Assembly: GCA_024180945.1 (NCBI GenBank)
Contig: JAKSGN010000035.1
Coordinates: 1,612,001 to 1,676,000 of the forward strand
Length of the DNA stretch: 64,000 nucleotides
Source: Macrophomina tecta
Lineage: Eukaryota; Ascomycota; Dothideomycetes; Botryosphaeriales; Botryosphaeriaceae
Direction: 5' to 3'
Numbering within the stretch: position 1 is the stretch's first letter; the number at the start of each line of letters is the position of its first letter. The position numbers and the translations under genes were made by a program. The notes beneath the pieces are model-generated. The model was not told the DNA's origin. It searched no databases and saw nothing but the letters and a program-made list of their open reading frames with translations. Of this stretch, positions 22,156-32,500 are shown piece after piece.

Positions 22156-24010
22156 ACGCGTCCAGCGGCACGCCACGTACCTCGCAGCGCTCCGTTAGGA
22201 ATTTTGTAGTATACTCCGGGATAGGGCGGGGGGGAAAAATGAGATGAAAATGTTGTCGGCGGCGTTACGGTCAACATCTGGATACTGCTACATCGAGCAG
22301 GTTGCCTACACCACGTTTTCGTAGTACACGATCTCCTCTCAAAACTATGGCCAGGTTGTCATGTGGGCCGTAAATACACTCAGAATGGATATGCAGGTAT
22401 CTGCTGCGACATCTACACGGCATTCGTTTCGTCACCACCAATTCAGATCGGGTATGAGGCACTGAAACACAGCGGGTACATAGACAACAATGGGCTGCAA
22501 GAGACCGTACGGAGATCAAGAGACGTTCCCAGATGGGCTTTCCCCGGCTGCTGATGAACTGGACATGGATTGCTATTCAAATCCTGCACCGTAGACTCGT
22601 TTGACACAGCGTTGTGTGAATCTGACTTGAATATCCAGTCTCAAAGTTACATGCACTAACCCCCCGAAACTGCAGTCGGGCTCGCGAGATTTGATGCACC
22701 GCGGTAAACAGGCAGAGCGGTTCCTGGCGCAGTGACGATCTGAGCACCCTGGCAAGTGGCTGGCGAGGATCAACCCACACGGTGGGATCGGATGGGGTTG
22801 TTTAGACTGCCTGTGGCACAGTCTTTCCGCGCAGCAATCTCCGACCCGATAGCACCCCCATTACGCGATCAAGTAATGGGACGCGTGTCTGCGCGGCAAG
22901 AAATTGGGCGTAGCAACGAGTGACCAGCAACAACATTCGGTAGACGGGAAGGGCTGGCTTTGCCTGCAAGTCACAATGTGGCTAGGCCGGGATGCCTAAT
23001 GCTGGCATAAACTTCGTCTCGCGTTGGGGTGATGTGCGGAAGGCGCTACGTGCGAGAAGGAAGAGATGGGCGTGTTTGCATGACGGACCACTGATAAAAC
23101 AGACATTCTAAGTGGCGCTTTTACTTCGTAACGAGGGGATGGGCAGTCGTTGCATTATATTAATCCGCTGGATCGCCTAGCATGTTGACGAGTCTCGACC
23201 GTCCAAGATGCTTGATCCCGGTGGAGGTGTCCCCGAAGCGGGAGTGGGTGCTTGCCGACGGAGCGCCTCCGGCTGGGGATCGTGCCGATTGACGTGTGCG
23301 CAATCTACGAAGTACCACGACATACTTATGTACGCAAGAAGTCGCTCCAACAGCTGTAAGGTCAGCGAGGCGTTGGTCTGGTGAGTGAGCCTCAAGTGAT
23401 TTTTCTGCCCATTTGCGACCGGCCAGAAACTGATACTCGCTCTGCGCTTTCCCCCTACCACCTATGCTCGTTTGGCCGACCAATCAGGAAGCTGGAGGGG
23501 AAGACAGCCCAAGCTGACTCGGCGGATACGGCAACCTCTAGATTCAAGCTTCCTTGCAGCACAGTCTGGAAGTTGGTGATAAGGCTGCTGCACTAAGCGT
23601 GCGCGAGTAGCTGAGGAAGTTGAAGCACCGCTGGGTCAAGGAGACGTGACTACCTGAGCAGTACCATCATCCCGCTCGCCAATAGGTATTTTTGTAACAT
23701 TTGTTTTGACACTGGCTTCGTCATCGCATGAGTTGACCTTGGCCACTCGTTCATCATCGTCACTACTGCAACGGCAGATGTGGCGCATGTGCACAGCCAC
23801 ATCACAACAAGAGATCAACAGGTCAGCAAGCGCTGCCGCGCCCTTGGCACCCTGGATTTAAAACCAGCGGACCCGCCTGACGTGTCGGCGCTTCACCGAT
23901 AACCTCGACATCCTCAACCCGCTGCGAAACTTATCAAGTTCCCTTCATCGTCTCTAGCAAGTAACCTCCAACACAACAAGCAACGCCTTTGAAGCTTTCA
24001 ACGAAACAAC
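22156..24010. other. Intergenic between TIM9 and the 41-aa gene
   Basis: 1.85 kb without a credible gene. An AT-rich element (ggatttaaaacc) near 23855 lies about 155 nt before the next start codon. The last 60 nt are a CAACA-rich leader typical of well-expressed fungal genes. Confidence 0.5.
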
Positions 24011-24187
24011 ATGGGTTTGATGTGGACCAAGCATTTCGGGGGCCGTCGTGCAGGTGAACAACCGTCCAATCCTATTCTACGCATTCCAAGCTGACATGTT
24101 ACAGGCGGTGGTATCATTGTTGATAAGCACGGCGTCCGCAGAGCGCCTTTCCGCTTCAGCCTCGGTCGCTTTAGCTGCTTCCGCTGA
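24011..24187 (+). CDS. Spliced 41-residue basic peptide, possible N-myristoylation
   Basis: Two exons, 24011-24053 and 24105-24187, joined over a 51-nt intron with a GTGAAC donor, CTGAC branch site and TTACAG acceptor. The sequence begins MGLMWTKHFGG and ends RFSLGRFSCFR. It is strongly basic (eight Arg and two Lys, with no Glu and one Asp), with a Gly-rich middle (RRAGGGIIVDKHGVRR) and a C-terminus alternating Arg and Phe. Gly2 with Thr6 and Lys7 fits the N-myristoylation consensus. The start codon has a near-ideal context (ACAACATGG) after a leader typical of expressed genes. A further intron-like segment (24239-24305, GTACGT...CCGTAG) follows in the likely 3' UTR. I do not recognise a family. 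It may be a membrane-associated peptide; function unknown. The gene is too short for ordinary ORF calling, and the intron is the main evidence. Confidence 0.68.
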
Positions 24188-25179
24188 TCGCGAGCAACAC
24201 GTCCAGTAATCCTCACGACCTGGTAAAGAGAAGAGAAGGTACGTCAGGGATTCAGCATCGTACTGGCAGGTGCAGAATATGAGCTAAGCTGACAATTCAC
24301 CGTAGGGCAGGCAAACTCACTGATACCCGACGAATGCTCACGCGTGCCTCCTTTCTCTCGCAACGACCGAACGATTTAATATAGCCGCTCTGTTACGATT
24401 CAGACCCACACTCCATGACGATTTCTATGCCTTCATGCGCGCCACCATTTTCCATCGGTGTTATGCGAGCGGGAACGGGGATTTCATAAGTACGGTTCAG
24501 AAGACGGGCGAAAATGCCAAGAGATGGCTTTCCAACACCTACCTTGAATTAGCTAGCTGCAGCATCGACTATTTTTCCAACCACTTGTGCCCCTATCGTA
24601 TCGTGATGGATCTTACCTGAATGTCTATGTGCGGATAATGATTATGGAAAATATCCACTGACTCTCGTTTCCGTGGTGACCTCGATACTGATGAGCCGTC
24701 CCATAAAGCTAGGCGTGCTCCATCGGGTGTTGAGCTCCTTATCGGGGGGCTATGCACAGGCGATCAATGTCCCACGCATGGACTCTTCTCGACGCAATGC
24801 TTCTAGGCACGCCACACCCTACCAGGTAACCTGTTGCGTGATCCAAGGCGCAGCAGGTTTGCAGAATCGCTGCATGCCGAGACGCGCTACTGGGTTACAA
24901 TGCGTGGTTTTAATCGTGGGATGGGGAATGACATCATGGCGCACCGCCACAGCAGGTGCAGGGATCATCCGATCTTCGCGGTGATGAAATGCGGGGGAGG
25001 GCAAAAAAGTTCCATGCGGATGCACAGGCTTTACCCAGCAGCCTGCACCATCTCTTCCTGGCTTCAACTGCTCTTTTGCTGCAGCTTACCTCTTACTGCT
25101 CTCACCGCTATTTACCAAATTTAAAAAAAGGCTTTCCCGAATTTACTTGCAGCATCAGCACGCTGCGACAGCCGCCAAC
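24188..25179. other. Intergenic, with candidate 3'-UTR intron of the peptide gene
   Basis: The first 120 nt probably form the 3' UTR of the 41-aa gene, with a plausible 67-nt intron at 24239-24305. The rest shows no gene. An AT-rich element (accaaatttaaaaaaagg, near 25115) lies about 65 nt before the racemase start and may serve as its TATA-like promoter. Confidence 0.45.
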
Positions 25180-26100
25180 ATGACTGCATCAAAACGCTCA
25201 ATCCTGATCATCAATCCAAACTCCACCGCCCCCATGACCGAGGGACTCAAGCCTCTAGTTGATGCGCTTGGCTTCCAAGACGTAAGCCCGTCCCCGCATT
25301 TTCAGCCCTCCCTTTCTTCTGCGCCTACCCCCCCCCCAAAAAAAAAAAAAAAAAGAAAAAAGAACAGTAATAGGGAAAATCGCAAGTCCTCCATGAATCA
25401 TACCCATCATCTTCTCCCCCGCCCAATCCACGTCCATATGCTTATCGCTAAAACAAAATAGTCCACAACCACGACCTTCTTCACCGCTCCGTCAGGCCCC
25501 TCCTCGATCAACAACGAAGCCGACGCTGCCACCTCGCTCACCCACTGCCTGCCCGCTCTTCGGCCCCTCCTCGACGCCCACGACGCCTTCCTCGTCGCCT
25601 GCTTCTCGCCGCACCCGCTCGTCGCCGCGCTGAAGGCCGAGCCCGCCGTGCGCGCCGCCCGCAAGCCCGTCACCGGCATCTTCGAGGCCAGCGTCGCGGC
25701 CAGCCTGCTGCTCGTCCGGCCCGATCAGGCGTTCGGCATTGTCAGCACCGGGCGGGTGTGGGAGGAGATTCTCGGGGGCGCGGTGAGGGAGTTTCTGGGG
25801 GTGGAGGGGAGTAGGCGGTTTGCCGGGACGCAGACGACAGGGCTGGCGGCGACGGAGCTGCATGAGGTTGAGGCGGGAGAGGTGAGGAGGCGGATGGTCG
25901 AGGCGACGAGGAGGTTGGTGAAGGGTGGGAATGTGGGCGTGGTATGTTTGGGGTGTGCAGGAATGGCGGGAATGGGGGAGACGGTGAGGGAAGCGTGTGT
26001 GGAGGAGTTGGGGGAAAAGGAGGGCAGCAAGGTGTGTGTTGTGGATGGGGTGCAGGCGGGCGTGTCGTGGTTGGTGGGTGCGATGAGGATGAGGTTGTGA
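25180..26100 (+). CDS. Hydantoin racemase / Asp-Glu racemase-like enzyme (Dcg1 family)
   Basis: Two exons, 25180-25281 and 25462-26100, give 246 aa. The intron is long for this window (180 nt) and contains a C8A16 tract. The N-terminal strand (ILIINPNSTAPMTEGL) is the Dcg1/hydantoin racemase signature. The two cysteines expected for two-base proton transfer in the Asp/Glu racemase superfamily are present: Cys80 in VACFSPHPL and Cys198 in VVCLGCAGM. Family members racemise 5-substituted hydantoins or related ureides; yeast Dcg1 is under nitrogen-catabolite control and tied to allantoin use. No signal peptide, so a cytosolic protein is likely. No allantoin or hydantoin genes lie beside it, so the substrate is inferred from family only. 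The second exon is very GC-rich. Confidence 0.87.
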
Positions 26101-27609
26101 AAAAAAGCTGTGAGCATGGAGAAGTTGTGTGGTGGGAGCGCATGGCATGGTTCGGGCATAGCGTCTGCTATTTCTTGGGTGCGTTAGTGGTACTTCCGCC
26201 TCCGGGCACACAAAAAATCAATCCTGTGATATCGGCAAGATCAACTGCCCAAAGGGGAATGTGAAAAAAGTAGACTAGCCAATATCTCGGCTCCGCTCCC
26301 CGTCTGGTGTTTTTCTTATTGTCTCTCAGTGTCATCAAGGCATTCTCACCGCTGCTTTTGCGAACCTCGTAGCAGTACACGGTGGTTTCTCGTAAGCAAT
26401 GATAGTACCAGCGAATTTTTTCAGCGGTGTAGCATACTCTGATCATTATAAGGCCACTCTTGATGTCACATCGCATCACATCACATCACATCAAATCAAA
26501 TCAAATCATGTCCTGACTCTTTATCACGAAGCTTCGGTTGAGAGCCGCACTCAATGCATAAGCATAGGAGTGTTGGAATAAATGAGCTCGTCTGACCGAG
26601 ATCTGGCTCAACCCATACGGAGAAGAGCAGTTATTTTCGCTGCCGCTTTCTTCTTCTACTTTGGCGGGCCACATTATTAAATCGAACTCACGTCGGCAGG
26701 CCTGCTAATTGCCACTTGGACCTGCTGGCCGTGACTGGGCTTCTTATCGAGTCTCTCTGGTAAGCTGTATTGTGACAACTTCTTTTGGGACTACTCGCAT
26801 TCGCACCTGTGCGAACCGCCGAGAAAAGTGAAAGGCAGGCTTGGAAGCTACGGGTGTTTGATTTGGCGCCAACCAATCCCTGAGCATATCGACGCCTGTG
26901 GCGCACATGGAGGAGGCATCCGTCTTCGGTACCCAGTCCGGCGCTCAAATCAAGAGGAGGCGGGGCTCCACCAGGGCGATATGTTACGAGTCTGTTTGTT
27001 GGTGGGAGAACAGCCCAACGGTAAGTCAAAGGTGCTTTTGCGCAATATTGAAGAGGCAGCAGGTAGCCCGGATGATTTGAAGACAGATGCTTTTCGCCTT
27101 ATTGGGCGGGCGGGAAGACACGATGGGCGGGACGATGGGTTGATGTTGGCGCCGGATCGCGCAGATCAGCGGCGGGTTGCGGCCGCATGTGACAGCGATC
27201 CCTGACCGCACCAGCGTCATCCACGGCGTGGAGCTCTGCTGAGAGGGGGAGCAAATGGTCACAGCACAACGCCCAAACCGCGTCCCTCCTATTTCTACCA
27301 CCGCCCCGCCCAATGCACTCGTTCACGCTGCGCCCTTCCTGTCGCCAAAGCCCCCCGCAATACCCATATACCCCAACGCCCTGCAGCACAGCGTCGCAGT
27401 GGAGTCCTCTCCGCGCCGAAACCAAGGGACCCCGCGAAGGCAACGATCACAAGCCGCCCGCCACAGGCGCACCTGAGACAGTCCTGACCGCGCGCCTTCT
27501 TCGGGGCTCTCGTCCGCGCAGCAGAGCCCTCGGCGCCTCGACGCCAGCACGCGCCTCCCCTAGAGCCTAGCCAGCCAGCCGCCAGCCTCCGCACCATTGC
27601 CTTGCAACC
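26101..27609. other. Intergenic between racemase and GGPP synthase genes
   Basis: 1.5 kb without a credible gene. It contains the TCACA/TCAAA pentamer tract near 26466. The last 300 nt are C-rich promoter and leader sequence of the GGPP synthase gene. Confidence 0.5.
26466..26508. repeat. Pentanucleotide tandem repeat (TCACA/TCAAA)
   Basis: Eight to nine five-base units in a row. The first half is mainly TCACA (one unit TCGCA) and the second half is TCAAA. This block-wise drift suggests expansion of a single mutated unit. Confidence 0.9.
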
Positions 27610-28970
27610 ATGACGGCGCACAGCTTCCAGTCACCCAACGCAATTCCCCCGCGCACCTCCTCCAACGGCATTATCACCGGCCACGCCTCCCCGCAACGGC
27701 CCGTTCTCCGGCCCCTCTCCGAGATCGACTGGATCTCCTCGTCCAAGAAAACCTCTTTAGCATCCATGCGCGGGACCTCGCTCTCTCCGCCGCTGTCGCC
27801 TTCGCAGCAGACACACACATATCCAGTCCCTATGACGCCGCCACCGCCTGACCCTATGAAGAGCATTAGCGACGAGTTGATATATGGGAAAGGCTCAGGA
27901 TGGTCGGCGGAGAAGGAGAGGATATTGCTGGGGCCGTATGAGTATCTCTACGGTCACCCGGGCAAGGATATCCGCAGCCAAATGATTTCGGCATTCAACG
28001 CGTGGTTACGAGTTCCCGAGAAGTCGCTGGACATAATCACGAAAGTCGTGGGCATGCTGCACACCGCATCATTACTGTAAGCACACCAGAAACCCACCTG
28101 AATAAAAAAAAGAAAAAAGAATCTCTGCAGGAGGGAACGTCCGAATACTAATCATCCCCCCTTTTCCTCCCGCAGAGTCGACGACGTCGAAGACAGCTCG
28201 ATGCTGCGCCGCGGCGTTCCCGTCGCGAATAGCATCTTCGGCACCGCGCAAACGATCAATAGCGCAAACTACGTCTACTTCCTCGCGCTGCAGGCCCTCT
28301 CCTCCCTGCGCAACCCGGACGCTATGGCCGTCTTCACCGAGGAGCTACTAAATCTGCACCGCGGCCAGGGCATGGACCTGTTCTGGCGCGACACGCTGAC
28401 CTGCCCCAGCGAGGCCGACTACCTGGAAATGGTCGGCAACAAGACGGGCGGCCTGTTCCGCCTGGCGATCAAGCTCATGCAAGCCGAGTCGAGCAGGGAA
28501 CTGTGCGTTTTCCGTCCCATAGCTTTGCCCCTTCTGGGAAACCGCGGCTAATTTGTTTTTCTCGTAGGGATTGCGTCCCTCTCGTTAATACCATCGGCCT
28601 CCTTTTCCAGATCCTCGACGACCACCTCAACCTCAAGTCAGAGCGCCTTTCCGCGCAGAAGGGTTTCGCGGAGGACCTCACCGAGGGCAAGTTCTCATTC
28701 CCTGTCATCCACGCTATCCGCGCCGATCCGGCCAATCTCGTCCTCGTCAACATCCTCAAGCAGAAGACGAGCGACATGGAGGTCAAGAAGTACGCCGTCG
28801 CGTACATGGAGAAGAAAGGCAGTTTCGAGTACAGCGCGCGGTGCATCAGAGAGCTGCGGGACAAAGCGCTGCAGTTGGTCGAGGAGACGGAGAGAGCGGC
28901 GGGCGAGTTGGGTGGTAAAGAGGGCGCGGAGGGCATCAGAGCGATTTTGGAGAAAATGAAGGTGGAGTAG
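27610..28970 (+). CDS. ggs1: Geranylgeranyl diphosphate synthase
   Basis: Three exons, 27610-28076, 28176-28502 and 28568-28970, give 398 aa. It is a trans-prenyltransferase: the first Asp-rich motif DDVED is at 158-162, just after the first intron, and the second, [10 protein letters not shown], is around 278-286. Between them are the family blocks [42 protein letters not shown] and [14 protein letters not shown], and [20 protein letters not shown] follows the second motif. The enzyme condenses IPP with FPP (or DMAPP/GPP) to C20 GGPP, used for prenylation of Rho/Rab proteins, carotenoids and diterpenes. A Ser/Pro-rich extension of about 85 residues precedes the catalytic fold. No cyclase, P450 or transporter is adjacent, so this is most likely the primary-metabolism copy. 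Confidence 0.95.
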
Positions 28971-29563
28971 GGGACTGAGCGCTATACCGGCGCCGTCGTT
29001 CTCCTTAAGTATTGTGGTTGTCTCTTGTCTACTACAAGGAAAGGCTGGGATCATGGAGGGCCGGATATAGGCACCCTCTTTCTTTTGTTGGTCTTGCATG
29101 GTTTCTTATGTGCGGACAAAAGGGTGCAAACCGGCGTTTTATGTGCGCATGTGGTATGTGATATCCGACACAGACGGGTCCTTTCTTTATTATCTCTCGG
29201 TGTGTATCTTGTTCAGCCAGAGACTTGGGACATCTTGCATGGGATTGTGGGCCCTGGGAGCAAGGAATATGGGATAAGTCAATAGCACTTAAGATCGAAT
29301 CAAATAAATGTCTACCAAACATGAATGCTGACGGAGAGCCCAAAATCTGACCAGAAAAGCCACTAGTTGTTCGATTTGGTGACTACGTAGCAAAGAGTCC
29401 GAGTAGAGAGGAAAAAATGATATATTTTCAGGTGTGCAGATGCGTGCCAGTGCCCTGCTATGCGATTATTGTCCTGAACCCAAAACGCCAAGACACAACT
29501 TTTCAACGCGCATCCCTGACCCTGCGCGCAGTATGACTACACAGAGCCTTCTCTCCGAATCAC
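28971..29563. other. Convergent 3' region, GGPP synthase / RRP5
   Basis: 593 nt between the stop codons of two converging genes. AT-richer than its surroundings. No gene seen; expected to hold both 3' UTRs. Confidence 0.6.
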
Positions 29564-32500
29564 CTACTCGTCGCCCTCGTCCTCATCCCCATCCTTCTTC
29601 TCGCGTAACCTCTCCGCATACTCTTTTGCCAGCGCCTCCACTCTCTCCCTCGTCTTCTTATCCCCATTAACCTGCTCCCACTCCGCCCACTTCTTAAAAA
29701 CGAACTTCGCGCGGCGCGCCTTCATCTTGCTGCTCGACATACGCTCATACAGCCTGCGCACGTTGTCCCTATCGCCATGCTTCTTCTCGAGGTCGAGGAA
29801 CATGTCCCACAAATCCCAGCGCTTGGGGAAGGTGGCGAGTAGGCCCTCGAAGACAGTGCCGCCGCGCTCAGCGTCACCGTTGGCAGAAGTGAACTCGATA
29901 GCGCCGAAATTGGCGGTCAGCTGACGGTGGTGCTGAGCGGGGACAGACTGGGTGGCGCGGGGGAGGAGGGCGCGAGCACGGTCGGGGTTGTTGAGCGTCG
30001 TCATGACGAATTTGGCGTAGTTGAGCCAGAAGGCCGGATTAGGGGTGATGGATTTGATTTTCGTCATGCGCTGGAAGAGATCGTCGGCTTTCTGTGAGTG
30101 CTATTAACATGTTTGTTCTTTAAATATTCTTGGGCAATACAAGGTGGGCTTACCTGGTGACGGCCGGTGCTGGTGTAGATGTTGATGAGCTTGTTGTGCA
30201 TTTCCTCCGTGTCGCAGTACTCGCAAGCGCGCTTGAAAGTTTCATCCACCGCATCGTCGTTGCCCTGCTCGATTTCCAGATTGAGCAATGCCGTCCAGAT
30301 GTTCATCTTCTCATCTTGTTCGCGAATGTTGATGGTCTTCAGAGCACGCTCGCCGATTTCGCGCGCTTTCTGCACCTCGTTGAGGCCAATCTGGAATGCC
30401 ATGTACTGCATCCAGAGTGCACTGTTGTTCGGGTCACCAAGGAGAAGACGCTCAAAATCAGCAACGGACTGGGGGCCGTTGATATCAAGGTCGCCAGTGC
30501 GGTCTTCTTTGATGGTTGGCTTCTTGCTCTTCTTCTTTTTCTTGGACGCAGCGATATCGTCGTCGTCGGAGTCGTTGGCCTGGGCATCGTTGTCATTCTC
30601 AAGCGAGTTCCCAGTCCAATCGAAGCCAGACGTGCTGAGGCCATTGGTGGGCTTCGAAGTAGCTGAATCGACATCCATCTCATCAGCGGGCTCGTCTTCC
30701 TCCTCTTCGGAGCCACTCTCCATGTCCTTTACGTTGGACAAATCGATCTCGAGGTCATCCATGTCTTCATCCTCATCACTGTCGTCCAAGTCGAGCTCAA
30801 CACCACCGTCCTCATCGCTGTCTTCACCATCGGAAGTCCTGTTCTTGAGGTATGATGCTTTGAGACCGAAATTAACCTTGCGCTTTTCCTTGTCAACCTT
30901 CAGAACGACAGCTTTTACAGCATCACCTTCGCTGTAGAGCTTCGTCACATCCTCAACCTTCTGGTCTGCAATCTCACTACGATGGCACAAACCGCTGACG
31001 TTCTTGGAGTTGTCGACGACAATGAAGACACCGAACTCTTCGACCTTGCGGATCTTGCCCGTGATTATCATACCAGCCTTCATATCGTCAAAGGTAAGTG
31101 GCGGCACATAGTTCTTGTCCAGCATGCTGGCCTTGAGCGACATCTGCACATGATTCAGCTGTGGGTCAACCTGGATGATTTTCCCCTTAACGAGTTGATC
31201 AACCTCGAAGGCAGACTTCCAATCTTTGATATATGAATCTGAAAGGTCAGAAACGCGGACAAAAGCGGTGACGCTAGGGCCAAGGCTGACGAAAAGGCCC
31301 TTGTCAGAAACGTTCTTTATGAAGCCACGGACAACATCGTTGACCTTCACCTGTCTGATATTGGCAACCTGAGGGTCCTTAACGGGAAGAGAGGAGCTGA
31401 GGACCTTGGACGGCCTCATGGTAAGATGCAGCTTCTTGTTGGGTGCATCGACCTCGAGGACAGACACACGGACGATGTCGTTCTTGTTGTAGATCGTCGG
31501 GTTGGCTTCGGTGTAGTCATCCGTAAACTCAGTAAGCGTCACAGGCGCAGAAACATTGTCGCTTAACTGGACCATGATGTTGCGCTCCGAAACCTTGGTG
31601 ACGCGGCCGGGAAGAGTCATACCGGGTGCGAGGTCCTTGAACGTGGTCGGCTTGACAGTGGAGTCCGAGGTGGCAGTGAGATCCAGACGGTTTGCAGACA
31701 CGTTGACACTCTTAACGCGGACCTTGAGCGCAGAGCCAACGGGGAAGTGTGCCGGAACATCGTTCAAAAGAGAAACATCGTCCGCCAAATCCATGAAATC
31801 AATGCGTCCACGCACGTTGGGAGTGATGTTGACCCAGACACAGTTATCGCCAATATTGTTGACGAAAGCAATGTGGGAAGAGCCTACAGTCAACTTCTCC
31901 AGGGAGAGCAGGTCCGATTCTTTGGACAGTTCGACAGCTTTTGCAGTCAACTCAAAAACGGGAACCTTGCTAGTGCGGTGAGAAATTGGCAAGAAGCGGT
32001 GACTTCTCGCGTCGTGAATACCAATAATCCTGACTGGGATGTTCTGTTTGGCCTTGAAGTTACGGAGAGGGTGCTTGCGGTCCTTGATGTGGTCCCAGCT
32101 ATCAAAGACCTCCGACACGTCGATACGTCCGAAGAGGTTGTCGGCAAGTTGCACATTCAGTTGGGTTTCCTTGACGCCCGTGATACGCGCAGTAGTAAGC
32201 TTGCCGAAAGTGAAGTCAGAGATGGATTTGCAGCTCTCATCGACCGAATTAACAAGTGTCTCGTTTGTTGCAGGCCCCTTTGAAGCCTTTGCTGAGGTTT
32301 CCTTGTCAGAAGCTGCCTGATGATCATCCCTGAGAGTTATCAGGAAGCGACGCTGTCTCACGTCAACTGACAGAATCTTGCCAGTGACTGTAGAGTCATT
32401 TTGCAGGCCGTATCCAACTGTCTTTTGCATCTCCTCCTTCATCTGTGATTTCAGAAGTAGACCAACGAGGCCATCCGCGAACTCAACGAAGACGCGCTGA

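Noticed and set aside
27610..28970. Terpenoid biosynthetic gene cluster around the GGPP synthase
   Set aside because: Neighbours are a racemase-like enzyme and RRP5; no cyclase, P450, prenyltransferase or transporter is present.
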